Shown: positions 34,698 to 43,240 of the stretch, one piece after another
Layout of the letters: every line of letters starts with the position of its first letter
Numbering within the stretch: the first letter of the stretch is position 1
Assembly (NCBI RefSeq): GCF_018398335.1
Contig: NZ_JAHBRX010000002.1
Span: 62,001-126,000, forward strand
Direction of reading: 5' to 3'
DNA: 64,000 bases
Origin: Chelatococcus sp. HY11
GTDB lineage: Bacteria > Pseudomonadota > Alphaproteobacteria > Rhizobiales > Beijerinckiaceae
Program-made: the position numbers and the translations under genes
Notes under the pieces: model-generated
Databases searched by the model: none
What the model saw: the letters and a program-made list of their open reading frames with translations, nothing else
Told to the model about the DNA's origin: nothing

Positions 34698-34722
34698 GCG
34701 ATGGCTGTTGCACAGCCATCGC
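34698..34722 (-). terminator. Stem-loop between binding-protein and permease genes
   Basis: A perfect 10-bp stem GCGATGGCTG/CAGCCATCGC encloses the loop TTGCA (read on the + strand), 27 bp before the permease start and about 100 bp after the binding-protein stop. No U-run follows on the minus-strand transcript. It is placed as a partial terminator or 3'-end stabiliser that would favour binding-protein mRNA. Confidence 0.58.
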
Positions 34723-34822
34723 GGCTTCCGTGCTGGAAGCAATCCCCGTGATCATGGACAGCGTGCGGGAATTGCCGGAGCACGCATGTGTTTTCGCGTG
34801 CCGGGCCCTCGAAGAAAACCCG

Positions 34823-36124
34823 CTATTTCTTCAGTCGCGCGCTCACTTCTCTGACAAATTGTTCCGCAGCCTGCTTGGGCGTGAGCTTCCCGAACGCGAC
34901 CCCTTCATTGGCGCGGGTCAGCATGCCGGTCATGCCGGGAACGCCGGGGTATCGTGGCGCGGCTGGCTCCTTCTGCAGAACGTCGAGATAGGCGATGATC
35001 TTGCGATCGGCTTCAGATCCAGTCGCCGCGAAGGCATCGCGGGCGGCCTTTGAACAAGGGATCATGCCACTGCCGACATAGTAGGTCTTCGCGCCTTCGG
35101 GGTCGAAATGCATGAAGCGGATAATATCGATGACGTGCTTCTGATTGGGGGACTTGCCGGAAACCGTCGTCGAATTGCCGGCGTAGCAATAATGCCTTTG
35201 CTTCATCTCGCCGCCACGGAAACCATTCGGCATCATATGAAGAATGAGATTATCCTGGCTGAGCGCCTGGAAGCCGGCGAAGCTGTCAGTCAGCGTGATG
35301 TTCATCGCCGCGCGGCCTGCGACGATGCCCGAGGTACTGGGATCGTCATTACCCGCCAGGGCTTGTACGTCCCCGGGCGGCGTCGCTCGTGTTTCACGCA
35401 GCTTTTGCCAATAGGCGTACCACGCCTCCATGTCCTCAAGCTCAAAGCCGAGGCGGTGATCCTGGGTGAACATCGACTTTCCACGCGAACGCAGGAAAAT
35501 ATCGCAGGGAATATAGTTCCCGCCGGCGTCTTCGACGCCCCAGAAGCGCGGCCCGAGCGCCTTGTTCAGAGCCGTTGCTGTCTCGGCTAGTTCTTCCCAG
35601 GTCCACATATCAGCGGGAATCTTGATGCCGGCTTTCTCGAAGGCTGACGCATTGGTGATGATGGTCGGGCCAATCGCGTCATTCGGAATGGCGTACTGCT
35701 TGCCGTCGAACTTGGCGGCATTGACGGCACTCTGCAGATAGTCGGACAAGTTTATGGGATTTGGAACATAAGCGTCGAGCGGTGTCGTCACACCCCGGCG
35801 CGCATATTCCGCGAGCAAATCGACGTTGACGCTGAACATGTCAGGGGAATTCCCCCCAGCCGTTTCTGTCGCAATCTTGTCCGTGAATGCACCGAAGCTT
35901 GTAAATTCGGGAATGATTTCAACGTTCGGGTTCTTCTGCGTGTAAAGCTTGAGCGCGGCCAGCGTTTGGGTGAGCTGCTCCTGAGATTCAACATATCCGG
36001 CGAAGCGCACGCGCACTTTTTCCTGAGCGAAGCTGGACGCAAGTGGCAAGCTGGATGCGGCGGCAGCGCCGATCAAGGCCCCGCCTTGGCGCAGCACGGC
36101 GCGCCGGTTCATAAGTACCGACAT
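34823..36124 (-). CDS. CUT1-type sugar ABC transporter substrate-binding protein
   Basis: This 433-residue extracellular solute-binding protein (family 1) begins with a Tat-like signal, MNRRAVLRQGGALIGAAA, cleaved near SSFA-Q. Family features are VRVRFAGYVES, AKFDGKQYAIPNDAIGPTII near 155 and SNPDMF-like Asp/Asn contacts (GGNSPDMFSVNVDLLAEYA near 100). The ATG at 36124 preceded by GGGGAGGAAACCC is used; a longer frame to 36265 has no support and would run into the promoter. The carbohydrate ligand is unknown. It is first in the operon facing the LacI gene. Confidence 0.88.
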   Translation of the reverse strand: MSVLMNRRAVLRQGGALIGAAAASSLPLASSFAQEKVRVRFAGYVESQEQLTQTLAALKLYTQKNPNVEIIPEFTSFGAFTDKIATETAGGNSPDMFSVNVDLLAEYARRGVTTPLDAYVPNPINLSDYLQSAVNAAKFDGKQYAIPNDAIGPTIITNASAFEKAGIKIPADMWTWEELAETATALNKALGPRFWGVEDAGGNYIPCDIFLRSRGKSMFTQDHRLGFELEDMEAWYAYWQKLRETRATPPGDVQALAGNDDPSTSGIVAGRAAMNITLTDSFAGFQALSQDNLILHMMPNGFRGGEMKQRHYCYAGNSTTVSGKSPNQKHVIDIIRFMHFDPEGAKTYYVGSGMIPCSKAARDAFAATGSEADRKIIAYLDVLQKEPAAPRYPGVPGMTGMLTRANEGVAFGKLTPKQAAEQFVREVSARLKK

Positions 36125-36161
36125 GGGTTTCCTCCCCGTTATATGGACCTGTAGCCGGTCA

Positions 36162-36307
36162 TCGTTAGTGCAACGAAACACCAAAACAGGCGGGTCGTCA
36201 ACCCAGCTATACTCCCTTGTTTCGCGTAGCCTTACGCGATCTTCCTCCGATCGAGCATTTGACAAGCGGCTGGATCGATCATATCGGTAAATCGTTGCAG
36301 TAAGCGA
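36162..36307. promoter_or_regulatory. Divergent promoter region of CUT1 operon and LacI gene
   Basis: Two similar sites lie between the divergent starts: TCGTT-AGTGC-AACGA at 36162-36176 (perfect 5-bp arms) and TCGTT-GCAGT-AAGCGA at 36292-36307. They resemble each other in half-site and spacing and suit a LacI-type dimer. The second sits 27 bp before the LacI start, fitting autoregulation. Binding is inference. Confidence 0.45.
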
Positions 36308-36333
36308 TCACAAGTTTTAAACGCGGTGGGGAA

Positions 36334-37398
36334 ATGCCGGGAATTCACGATGTGGCAAAGGTCGCGGGAGTGTCGGCCAGCACCGTATCGAATGTGATCA
36401 ATGGCCGGGGCAACAAGATGCGCCCGGAAACCCGCCAGCGTGTTCTCGATGCCATCGAATGGCTCAAGTATACGCCCAATAGCGCGGCGCGGCAGCTCAA
36501 GTCAGGGCTGAATACATCGCTCGGCCTCATCATTCCGTCCGCTGCCAATCCTTTTTGGGGGGCGGTCGCGCATCATGTCGAGCGCGCGGCGCGGAACCAT
36601 GGCTATCGTCTGCTGATCTGTAACGCGGAGCGCGATCCCGACGTGGAGGCGCGCTATGCGGAGGCGCTGCTTGGTTCAGGTGTTACCGGCGTCATTCTCG
36701 GATCCTCACCGCTCAATTTCGATCACCTGCGCGATCTCGTCACGCGTGGATTGAAGATCGCGGCGTTCGACCAGCGCATCGGTGACGACGAACAGTATTG
36801 CGTCACCTGCAGCATCAGTGTCGACCAGGCGCTGAGCGGCATGCTGGCCGCGCAACACCTGATTGGGCTCGGCCACAAGCGTATTGGCGTGGTCACAGGC
36901 CCGATCAAGACCAACAGCCGCATCGATCGTGTCAGCGGTGTGCGCGCGGCGCTGGCGCGCGCCGGGCTGGAGCTTCCCGAGGAACTGCGCTGGCAGGGTG
37001 GCGGGGTCATCGGTTTCGGCGACATGGAGGGGTCCGAGCTTGGACGGATCGGTATCCGGGAGCTCCTTAGCCGCGATGAGCCCCCGACCGCGGTGGTCTG
37101 CGGCAACGACATGTACGCGCTTGGCGCCTATGCCGGGGCCCGCGATCTCGGCTTTCGCGTGCCGGACGACATCTCCATTGTCGGCTTCGATGACATCGCG
37201 ATGGCGGAGATCGTTTATCCCCCCCTGACGACCATTCGCCAGCCCGTATTGGCCATGGCCGAACAGATTGTGGGATTGTTGATCCGGCGGGTCGAGGGCG
37301 ACGAGATCGCAACGGAAGAAGCCTTCATCAATGTGCCGCCGCAGTTGATCGTCCGGGGATCAACCGCGCAGGCACGCATGACTGTCCGCAGCGGCTGA
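36334..37398 (+). CDS. LacI-family transcriptional regulator
   Basis: This 354-residue protein begins directly with the LacI helix-turn-helix, MPGIHDVAKVAGVSASTVSN, followed by the hinge (RQLKSGLNTSLGLIIPSAAN) and the sugar-binding-like domain with GVTGVILGSSPLNFDHLRD, GVVTGPIKTNSRIDRVSGVR and PDDISIVGFDDIAMAEIV. Its position between the divergent CUT1 operon and a + strand set of dehydrogenases suggests that it controls both. The next gene starts 29 bp downstream. Ligand unknown, probably a sugar or sugar acid. Confidence 0.93.
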   Translation: MPGIHDVAKVAGVSASTVSNVINGRGNKMRPETRQRVLDAIEWLKYTPNSAARQLKSGLNTSLGLIIPSAANPFWGAVAHHVERAARNHGYRLLICNAERDPDVEARYAEALLGSGVTGVILGSSPLNFDHLRDLVTRGLKIAAFDQRIGDDEQYCVTCSISVDQALSGMLAAQHLIGLGHKRIGVVTGPIKTNSRIDRVSGVRAALARAGLELPEELRWQGGGVIGFGDMEGSELGRIGIRELLSRDEPPTAVVCGNDMYALGAYAGARDLGFRVPDDISIVGFDDIAMAEIVYPPLTTIRQPVLAMAEQIVGLLIRRVEGDEIATEEAFINVPPQLIVRGSTAQARMTVRSG

Positions 37399-37427
37399 CC
37401 ATGCGGCAAGACGAGGGAGGACGGGAG

Positions 37428-38156
37428 ATGAACCAGGACCTGGCGGGGCGTACGATCTTCATCGCGGGGGCGAGCAGCGGGATGGGGCGGGCCACGGCGA
37501 TCGCATCCGCGCGGGCGGGGGCCGCACTCATCCTGCTCGGACGCAATTCGGCGGGGCTCGACATGACGGCGGCTCTGGTCCGTGAGGCAGCCCCCGGCTG
37601 CAAGGTCGCCACGCTCGTCGCGGATGCATCAGATGCCGCGGCCCTGGCGGAGGCCGTCGCTGGAATTGATCTCGATACGGTTGACACCTTGGTCAATTCC
37701 GTGGGCACGAATATTCCCGAGCGCGCGTTCGATCAGTTGACGTCCGATAGCTGGGCAAAGATGATCGACAGCAATCTGACTGCCGCGTTCAATCTATCAA
37801 AAGTATTTCTCCCCAGGATGCGCGCCCGCGGGAATGGATTGATCATTCACATCGCATCCACGGCCGCGCGTAAACCGGACAAGTCAGGAGCGGCCTATCA
37901 GGCGACCAAAGCCGGGGTGCTTTCGTTGACACACGCCCTGATGGAAGAGGAATGGCAGAACGGCATTCGCGCCAGCGCGATCCTGCCAGGCATGACGGAT
38001 ACCCCGCTTCTTGATCGCCGGCCAACGCCTGTCGCGCCGGAAGCGCGCGCCGCCGCGCTGCGACCGGAAGATGTCGCCGCGGCTTGCCTCTTCATTATGC
38101 GCCTGCCGCCGCGGGCGCATGTGGCGGAACTGCATATTGGCCCCAGTCAACGTTGA
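37428..38156 (+). CDS. Short-chain dehydrogenase/reductase
   Basis: This 242-residue Rossmann enzyme has the nucleotide motif IFIAGASSGMGRATA (residues about 9-23), NSVGTN where NAG is usual, catalytic Ser in IHIASTAARKP, and YQATKAG (Y-x3-K). The aspartate usual for NAD preference after the second strand is replaced by GRNSAGLD, so NADP use is possible. The ATG at 37428 follows GGGAGGACGGGAG. The C-terminus PPRAHVAELHIGPSQR matches clusters of sugar or polyol dehydrogenases. Probably co-transcribed with the LacI gene. Confidence 0.88.
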   Translation: MNQDLAGRTIFIAGASSGMGRATAIASARAGAALILLGRNSAGLDMTAALVREAAPGCKVATLVADASDAAALAEAVAGIDLDTVDTLVNSVGTNIPERAFDQLTSDSWAKMIDSNLTAAFNLSKVFLPRMRARGNGLIIHIASTAARKPDKSGAAYQATKAGVLSLTHALMEEEWQNGIRASAILPGMTDTPLLDRRPTPVAPEARAAALRPEDVAAACLFIMRLPPRAHVAELHIGPSQR

Positions 38157-38276
38157 GAGCCGGTCGATGCTGGATCGACTGCGCATAATGCGGCGCTTGT
38201 CCTTTATGAATGCCAGAAACGAACGAAGACGTTGCGCGACAACGCATGAATGCAGAGATAGATAGGGAAGAAGCAG

Positions 38277-39029
38277 ATGGATTTTTCAGGCAAGGTCGTG
38301 CTGATCACCGGTGGTGCCTCCGGCATCGGGGGCGCCACGACATCAGCCTTTGCGCAAGCGGGCGCCAAGGTCGCGTTCACCTATATCACCAGTGAACAGG
38401 AAGCTCGTGCAATTGAGGTGGAATGCGGCGCGCGGGGCCAAGTCGCCCGCGGGTTCAAGGCCGACATGAGCAAGCCGGAGGAGGTGGCAGCGATCGTCGC
38501 GAAAACCGAAAGCGAGCTCGGGCCAGTCGACGTGCTGTTCGCTAACGCAGGCGGATTGCTGCGCCGGGCGCGCTGTGTCGAGTCCAGTCTCGAGCTGTGG
38601 CAGGAGGCGTATTCCGTCAATGTCTTCAGCACTTTTCTCGTCGTGCAGGCCGTGCTCAGGTCGATGGAACCCCGCCGGCGCGGCGCCATCGTCATGATGT
38701 CATCGCTGGCGGCCTTCGATGGCGGCGGGCCGGGCGCCGCGCATTATGCGTCCAGCAAGGCCGCTGTCGCCACCTTCGTGCGAGCGTTGGCGAAGGAGGT
38801 CGGTCCAAGCGGCATTCGTGTGAATGGGGTGGCGCCTGGCCTCATCGGCACGCGTTTCCACGACACCTTCAACACGCCGCAGGGACGGGCAGCATCTGTC
38901 GAGCGGACGCCCTTGCGGCGAGAAGGCGTGCCCCAGGACGTGGCCGACGCTGTGCTGTTTCTGGCGTCAGACCGCGCGTCTTACATCACGGGGGAAATCA
39001 CCCAGATCAACGGTGGTGTTGGCTTTTAG
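38277..39029 (+). CDS. Short-chain dehydrogenase/reductase (FabG-like)
   Basis: This 250-residue classical SDR has the motif VLITGGASGIGGATTSAFAQ, NAGG (about residue 90), catalytic Ser in IVMMSSLAAFDGG and YASSKAA (Y-x3-K), and the C-terminal ITGEITQINGGVGF seen in FabG-like oxidoreductases. It follows the first SDR after 120 bp on the same strand. In this setting it probably oxidises a sugar, polyol or acid from the CUT1 system; true fatty-acid synthesis function is unlikely given the neighbours. Confidence 0.9.
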   Translation: MDFSGKVVLITGGASGIGGATTSAFAQAGAKVAFTYITSEQEARAIEVECGARGQVARGFKADMSKPEEVAAIVAKTESELGPVDVLFANAGGLLRRARCVESSLELWQEAYSVNVFSTFLVVQAVLRSMEPRRRGAIVMMSSLAAFDGGGPGAAHYASSKAAVATFVRALAKEVGPSGIRVNGVAPGLIGTRFHDTFNTPQGRAASVERTPLRREGVPQDVADAVLFLASDRASYITGEITQINGGVGF

Positions 39030-39204
39030 AATAGAAATAGAGAACCCTTGATTGCTTCTTGCTTTCGGGGAGTTGGCACTCACTCAAATACATGTGGCGG
39101 CATTCTGAGGTCCACATGAGTATTCGCCATTTTACTCAGCATCACTGAGGCGTGCAGCGAGGGCTGACACGAGCAGTGCGGCCGTACCAGGGAAGGAGGC
39201 GTCC

Positions 39205-40221
39205 ATGTCGGAGCATGCAAAGCCGGTCGTTGCCATCTTGCTGACACCGCAGATGCGCGGGCAGCTCATTCCGCCGGCTGCCGAGGAACGGCTGTCGACA
39301 CAGGCTGTCGTCATCGCCCCGGGTGAGGGCGAGTTGGCGGCCGCGGCGCTGCCGCGACTTCTCGAAGGCGCGACGATCGCCATCACGGGCTGGGGCACGC
39401 CACGGCTGGATGAGACGGTTCTAGAGCAATGCCAGAACCTGAAGCTCGTCACGCACGCCGCAGGAAGCATCCGACAGCTCGTGCCCTTCGCCGCGATCGA
39501 GAGCGACAGGATCCGCGTGACCCATTCGGCCATTCACATCGGTGAGGCGGTGGCCGAGTTCGTGATGGCGCATGTCTTCAATTTCTTGCGTCATCCGGTT
39601 GGGCTAGCGGAGGGAATGCGCGCCAGGGAGCCATGGTTTGAACTGCGCGCGCGCCTTCTTGGCCGCCTCCTCGGCGAGCAGACCGTCGGCCTTGTGGGCG
39701 CGGGCTATATCGGCCGCATGATGGTGCGGCAGTTCAGGGCCTTCAACGCGCGTATCCTCATGCATGATCCCTTTCTCGACGACGCTCGCGCTGCGGAACT
39801 CGGCGTTGAACTCGCGAGCCTCGATCGCCTCCTGACGGAGAGCGATATCGTCTCCCTCCATGTGCCATCGCTCCCGGAAACCCGGCACATGATTGGCACC
39901 GCTGAGCTTGCGCGCGTAAAGGACGGCGCGCTTTTCATCAATACGGCGCGTGGCGCCCTGATTGACGAGGAGGCGCTCATTGCCGAATTGCGAAGGGGAC
40001 GCTTCACGGCTGTGCTCGACGTCTATGACAAGGAGCCTCTGGCCGATGACAGTCCCCTGCGAGCGCTCCCGAATGCCATCCTCGCTCCCCATGCCGCGGG
40101 CCACACTCATGAGACCTATCTGCGGCAAGGCGCGACAGCGGTTGACGAGGCATTGCGTTTCCTCGCTGGCGATACGCTTCGTCATGAAGTGACCAAGTCC
40201 ATGCTGCCCAACATGGCGTGA
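39205..40221 (+). CDS. D-isomer-specific 2-hydroxyacid dehydrogenase
   Basis: This 338-residue enzyme has the family's NAD-binding motif GLVGAGYIGRMMVRQF near residue 156, and the catalytic triad Arg in INTARGALIDEEAL, Glu in VYDKEPLADDSPL and His in APHAAGHTHETY. It reduces or oxidises 2-oxo/2-hydroxy acids in the cytosol. The gene sits 175 bp after the second SDR and is probably the last of the LacI-associated + strand group. Substrate not evident; hydroxypyruvate or glyoxylate-type reductases are the usual relatives. Confidence 0.9.
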   Translation: MSEHAKPVVAILLTPQMRGQLIPPAAEERLSTQAVVIAPGEGELAAAALPRLLEGATIAITGWGTPRLDETVLEQCQNLKLVTHAAGSIRQLVPFAAIESDRIRVTHSAIHIGEAVAEFVMAHVFNFLRHPVGLAEGMRAREPWFELRARLLGRLLGEQTVGLVGAGYIGRMMVRQFRAFNARILMHDPFLDDARAAELGVELASLDRLLTESDIVSLHVPSLPETRHMIGTAELARVKDGALFINTARGALIDEEALIAELRRGRFTAVLDVYDKEPLADDSPLRALPNAILAPHAAGHTHETYLRQGATAVDEALRFLAGDTLRHEVTKSMLPNMA

Positions 40222-40279
40222 GGCTTCCTGAGCAGCACTGGCTGCGGTCAGGAGCCAGGCGCGCGCCGGCTAAGGCCGG

Positions 40280-40528
40280 CTAGCGTGAGGAGACGCCGAA
40301 GCCCGCCATCCTGGCGGCCCTGACCAAGGCCTTGCGCGCGATGCGGCCGGATCGAAAACCCTCCAAGGCGTCCTGGCAGGCGACGAGAGCGAGCTTATAC
40401 CTGTGATCGCGGCGCCCTGGCCAATCCCTCAGGAGCACCTCCACGGCCTCCCAGGCATTGGTGATCATACGCTGTTGCGAGGGCCCGAATGTCAGGCGAA
40501 CAGGGGTGGCAAAATGCCAGTCGCTCAT
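40280..40528 (-). CDS. DUF982 family small protein
   Basis: This 82-residue protein matches the DUF982 family, common in rhizobial genomes: VRLTFGPSQQRMITNAWEAV near residues 11-30, then LLRDWPGRRDHRYKLALVAC and a conserved basic end KALVRAARMAGF. Function is unknown. It lies alone between the hydroxyacid dehydrogenase and the GntR gene, and its start at 40528 is preceded by GGAGGACGCA. I find no membrane segment or signal peptide. Confidence 0.8.
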   Translation of the reverse strand: MSDWHFATPVRLTFGPSQQRMITNAWEAVEVLLRDWPGRRDHRYKLALVACQDALEGFRSGRIARKALVRAARMAGFGVSSR

Positions 40529-40917
40529 TGCGTCCTCCAGAAACTGCCGGTCGTCCTTTCAGTATCGAAGGGCGGGTGAATTTGTTCCCATCCCCTCTCC
40601 CGGGGCGAGAATCCCTCTCGCCGCGAAGCCAATCGTTACGAAGAGACGCCCGGAATCGTTAACGAGGCGTAAAGGCTCAAGGCGGGGTCTGTCGTGGTTC
40701 CGTTCGGCTTATCAGGCGTCCGGATCAAAAAACGACTGTTCACACCGAAGCCTATTTCAAGCAACTCACCCAGGGACGAAAGCTTGGCGCGGTCCGGATA
40801 TTTTTTGGCGTGAATGCCTTGATCGAGTTTTGGGCTGCCAGATGGCGCTCAATCATCGGTTGATTCTCAAAGCGGATGCACATGACCGACTGCGTCGCAA
40901 GCGCCTGACCGCCGTGG
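40529..40917. other. 389-bp stretch without a recognised gene
   Basis: Several short open frames run through the stretch on both strands, but none has a ribosome-binding site or a familiar motif. It holds the DUF982 promoter at its left end and the 3' side of the GntR gene at its right. No clear hairpin with a T-run was found. It could hold eroded coding DNA, which I cannot identify. Confidence 0.5.
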
Positions 40918-41619
40918 TCAAAGCCCCTCCGCGGCTGCGTAGCTGGCGAGGACATCACGGATGTCCTCGACCTTGTCGCGCGTCAGCAAGGCCCGGGTCG
41001 TCACCGATTCGAGATGGTGGGTCATCAGCTGCGTGGCGGTGGCGGCATCACCCGCCTTCAATGCCTCCAGCAACTGCCGGTGTTCGGAAATCGCGCATTC
41101 GGATGAATGCGGCCGGCCATAGAGCGCGAGGATCAGCGAGCTGCGCGCCACCAGTTCGTTGACGTAGCGGATGAGCGTGGCGTTGCCGGTCATCGAGGCG
41201 AGCAGCGTATGGAATTCGCCCGCGAGGCGAATGGAGCGCGCGTCACCATGGCGGCGCGCCTCGTCCTCGCTGTCGATATGCCGTGACAGCGCATCCTGCT
41301 GGGAACCGGTGAGCTTGCCGGCCAGCAGTTCGACGACGAGCTTCTCAAGCGCGAAGCGCGTGACGAACAGGTCGTAGCCTTCCTCGAGGCTGGGGCGCGC
41401 CACAGCGGCGCCGCGATTGGGCCTGAGTTCGACGAGCCCTTCCTCGCTGAGCCGCAATAGGGCCTCGCGCACCAGAGTGCGGCTGACGCCAAGGCGCTCG
41501 CCGATGGAATCCTCCGGCAGCTTGGTGCCTGGTGGCAGCGCCTGGTCGAGGATCGCCCGCTTGAGCGCCCTATGTACCGCTGGGGAGCGCCCCCCCGCCG
41601 CCGCCTTATCTTTCGTCAT
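40918..41619 (-). CDS. GntR-family regulator, FadR/FCD subgroup
   Basis: This 233-residue protein has the GntR winged helix (AILDQALPPGTKLPEDSIGE, then RLGVSRTLVREALLRL, residues about 19-60) and a C-terminal all-helical FCD domain with likely metal ligands in GEFHTLLASM, SEHRQLLEAL and THHLESV. FCD regulators answer to small carboxylates. It lies downstream of the Liv-type operon on the same strand after a 144-bp gap. ATACGAT elements occur before its own start and before the binding-protein gene, so I suppose it controls both. Confidence 0.92.
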   Translation of the reverse strand: MTKDKAAAGGRSPAVHRALKRAILDQALPPGTKLPEDSIGERLGVSRTLVREALLRLSEEGLVELRPNRGAAVARPSLEEGYDLFVTRFALEKLVVELLAGKLTGSQQDALSRHIDSEDEARRHGDARSIRLAGEFHTLLASMTGNATLIRYVNELVARSSLILALYGRPHSSECAISEHRQLLEALKAGDAATATQLMTHHLESVTTRALLTRDKVEDIRDVLASYAAAEGL

Positions 41620-41764
41620 ATCCGGTCCTGCTTCCCAACGCCGAAAATCGCATACGATTCATACAGCGATTTGTACGGCATGCCGCAGGCTAATAGCCCG
41701 CGCCAGCCGCCGCAAGCGGTTGACGGGGTATGCGTCCCGGAATGCGGCAGATTTACCGCCGTTC

Positions 41765-42460
41765 TCAGCGTATGCGCGTCGGGATGGCGCCGCTCGCCCA
41801 TTCGGCCTCGCTCATGGTCGCGAGGTCGAAATAGTCGCGTGTCGATGCGTAGCCCTGCCCGCCCATGCGGCCGACTGCGTCCAAAGCCCGGGGATCGACA
41901 TGCAGGCGCTCGTTGACAATGTCGGCATGCAGATGCGCGTAGACGATCTCGCCGAGGACGATCTCCCGTGAATTGCCGATCGACAGCGTGACATGGTGGC
42001 GGCACTCGAAGGCGACCGGCGCCTCGGCTATGGCCGGGCACGCCACCTTCACGCCAGGCCGCGCGTGAAGACCGGCCTGCTCCAGCTCATCAATACCGGC
42101 CCCGAAGGGAACGGCCGTTACATTCATCGCCTCCAGCAGTCGACTGGAGGCGATGTTGACCGTGAACGCCTGCGTATTCTTGATGTTACGCCCGGTGTCC
42201 TTCTGCGCGCCGCTGGGGCGATACTCAACGCCGATCGCCAGGATGGCGGGGTCGGCGGACAGGCAATTGAAAAAGCTGAACGGTGCGGCATTGACCCGCC
42301 CTTCGCCGTCGATCGTCGTGACCCAGGCGATGGGGCGCGGCACGACGGCGCCGATCAGCAGCTTGTACTTGTCGCGCCCGCTCAGGGTGGCGAAATCGAA
42401 AGCCGCCGTCGGGGCCTGCGCCAGACCGGCAAGATCGTCGGAGAGCGTTTCTGCGGTCAT
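41765..42460 (-). CDS. Flavin reductase-like FMN-binding domain protein
   Basis: This 231-residue protein has the split-barrel flavin-reductase fold with the characteristic start of the domain, LLIGAVVPRPIAWVTTIDGE near residue 34, followed by NAAPFSFFNCLSADPAILAI and DTGRNIKNTQAFTVNIAS. It binds FMN and could supply reduced flavin to an oxygenase or act itself in cleavage chemistry. It is the last gene of the Liv-type operon, 30 bp after livF. No partner monooxygenase is seen in this operon. Confidence 0.87.
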   Translation of the reverse strand: MTAETLSDDLAGLAQAPTAAFDFATLSGRDKYKLLIGAVVPRPIAWVTTIDGEGRVNAAPFSFFNCLSADPAILAIGVEYRPSGAQKDTGRNIKNTQAFTVNIASSRLLEAMNVTAVPFGAGIDELEQAGLHARPGVKVACPAIAEAPVAFECRHHVTLSIGNSREIVLGEIVYAHLHADIVNERLHVDPRALDAVGRMGGQGYASTRDYFDLATMSEAEWASGAIPTRIR

Positions 42461-42490
42461 GGTCGCATACTCGATGAGTTTGAGTGCTGA

Positions 42491-43240
42491 TCACGCATCG
42501 GATGCCGAGGCGCGGCGGCCGAGATAGGCGCGGGAAATGGTCGGATCGCCGATGATCCTCGCGGGCGTGTCCACGGCGATGACCCGGCCGAGTTCCATCA
42601 CCACGGCGGTGTCGGAGATCGAGAGCGCGCCCTTCACATTCTGCTCCACCATGATGATGGTGGTGCCGGCGTTCTGAATGTCGCGCACGACCTGCAGCAC
42701 GATGCCGAGATTCTTCGGCGACAGCCCGATCGAAGGCTCGTCGAGAAGCAGGACGCGTGGCTCCTTCACCAGGACCATGGCCATCTCGAGGATCTGCTGC
42801 TCGCCGCCGCTGAGATTGCCCGCGGCCACATGGGGCTTCGCGGCCAGTACCGGGAACAGGGCGAAGATCCCGTCCAGACGCCGGGCCGCCACCTCCCGCG
42901 CCAGCCCGTAGGCGCCGAGCGAGAGGTTCTCGCGCACGCTCATCAGCGGGAAATTGCAACGCCCCTGCGGCACGAAGGCGAGGCCCTGTTCCAGACGGCG
43001 GATCGGCGACAGTTCCTCGATCGCCTGGCCTTGCAACATGATAGTGCCGGCGAACCGGCGATTGAGGCCGTAGAGCGCCTTGAGGAGTGTCGATTTGCCG
43101 GCGCCGTTCGAGCCGACGATGGTGGTGATGGTCCGTGCCTCGATATCGAGCGACACGTCCTCGACGATCGGCTCATCGCCATAGCCGGCCGACAGATTGC
43201 GCAGCGAGAGGATAGGCCCGTTCGCGATAGCCCCATTCAT
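42491..43240 (-). CDS. livF: Branched-chain amino-acid-type ABC transporter ATP-binding protein LivF
   Basis: This 249-residue ATPase has Walker A GSNGAGKST near residue 38, FVPQGRCNFPLMSVRENLSL at the Q-loop, signature NLSGGEQQILEMAM near 140 and Walker B VLLLDEPSIGLSP. The H-loop reads IMVEQNVKGALS with Gln-Asn after Glu in place of the usual His, as in LivF proteins. It overlaps livG by 4 bp. In HAAT systems it forms a heterodimer with LivG. Confidence 0.92.
   Translation of the reverse strand: MNGAIANGPILSLRNLSAGYGDEPIVEDVSLDIEARTITTIVGSNGAGKSTLLKALYGLNRRFAGTIMLQGQAIEELSPIRRLEQGLAFVPQGRCNFPLMSVRENLSLGAYGLAREVAARRLDGIFALFPVLAAKPHVAAGNLSGGEQQILEMAMVLVKEPRVLLLDEPSIGLSPKNLGIVLQVVRDIQNAGTTIIMVEQNVKGALSISDTAVVMELGRVIAVDTPARIIGDPTISRAYLGRRASASDA

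Noticed and set aside
38277-39029. FabG of fatty-acid synthesis
   Set aside because: The motif set is FabG-like, but no fab or acp genes are near and the locus is a carbohydrate module.
40458-41162. Plus-strand open frame of 234 codons across the DUF982-GntR gap
   Set aside because: It overlaps real minus-strand genes at both ends and shows no recognisable motif.
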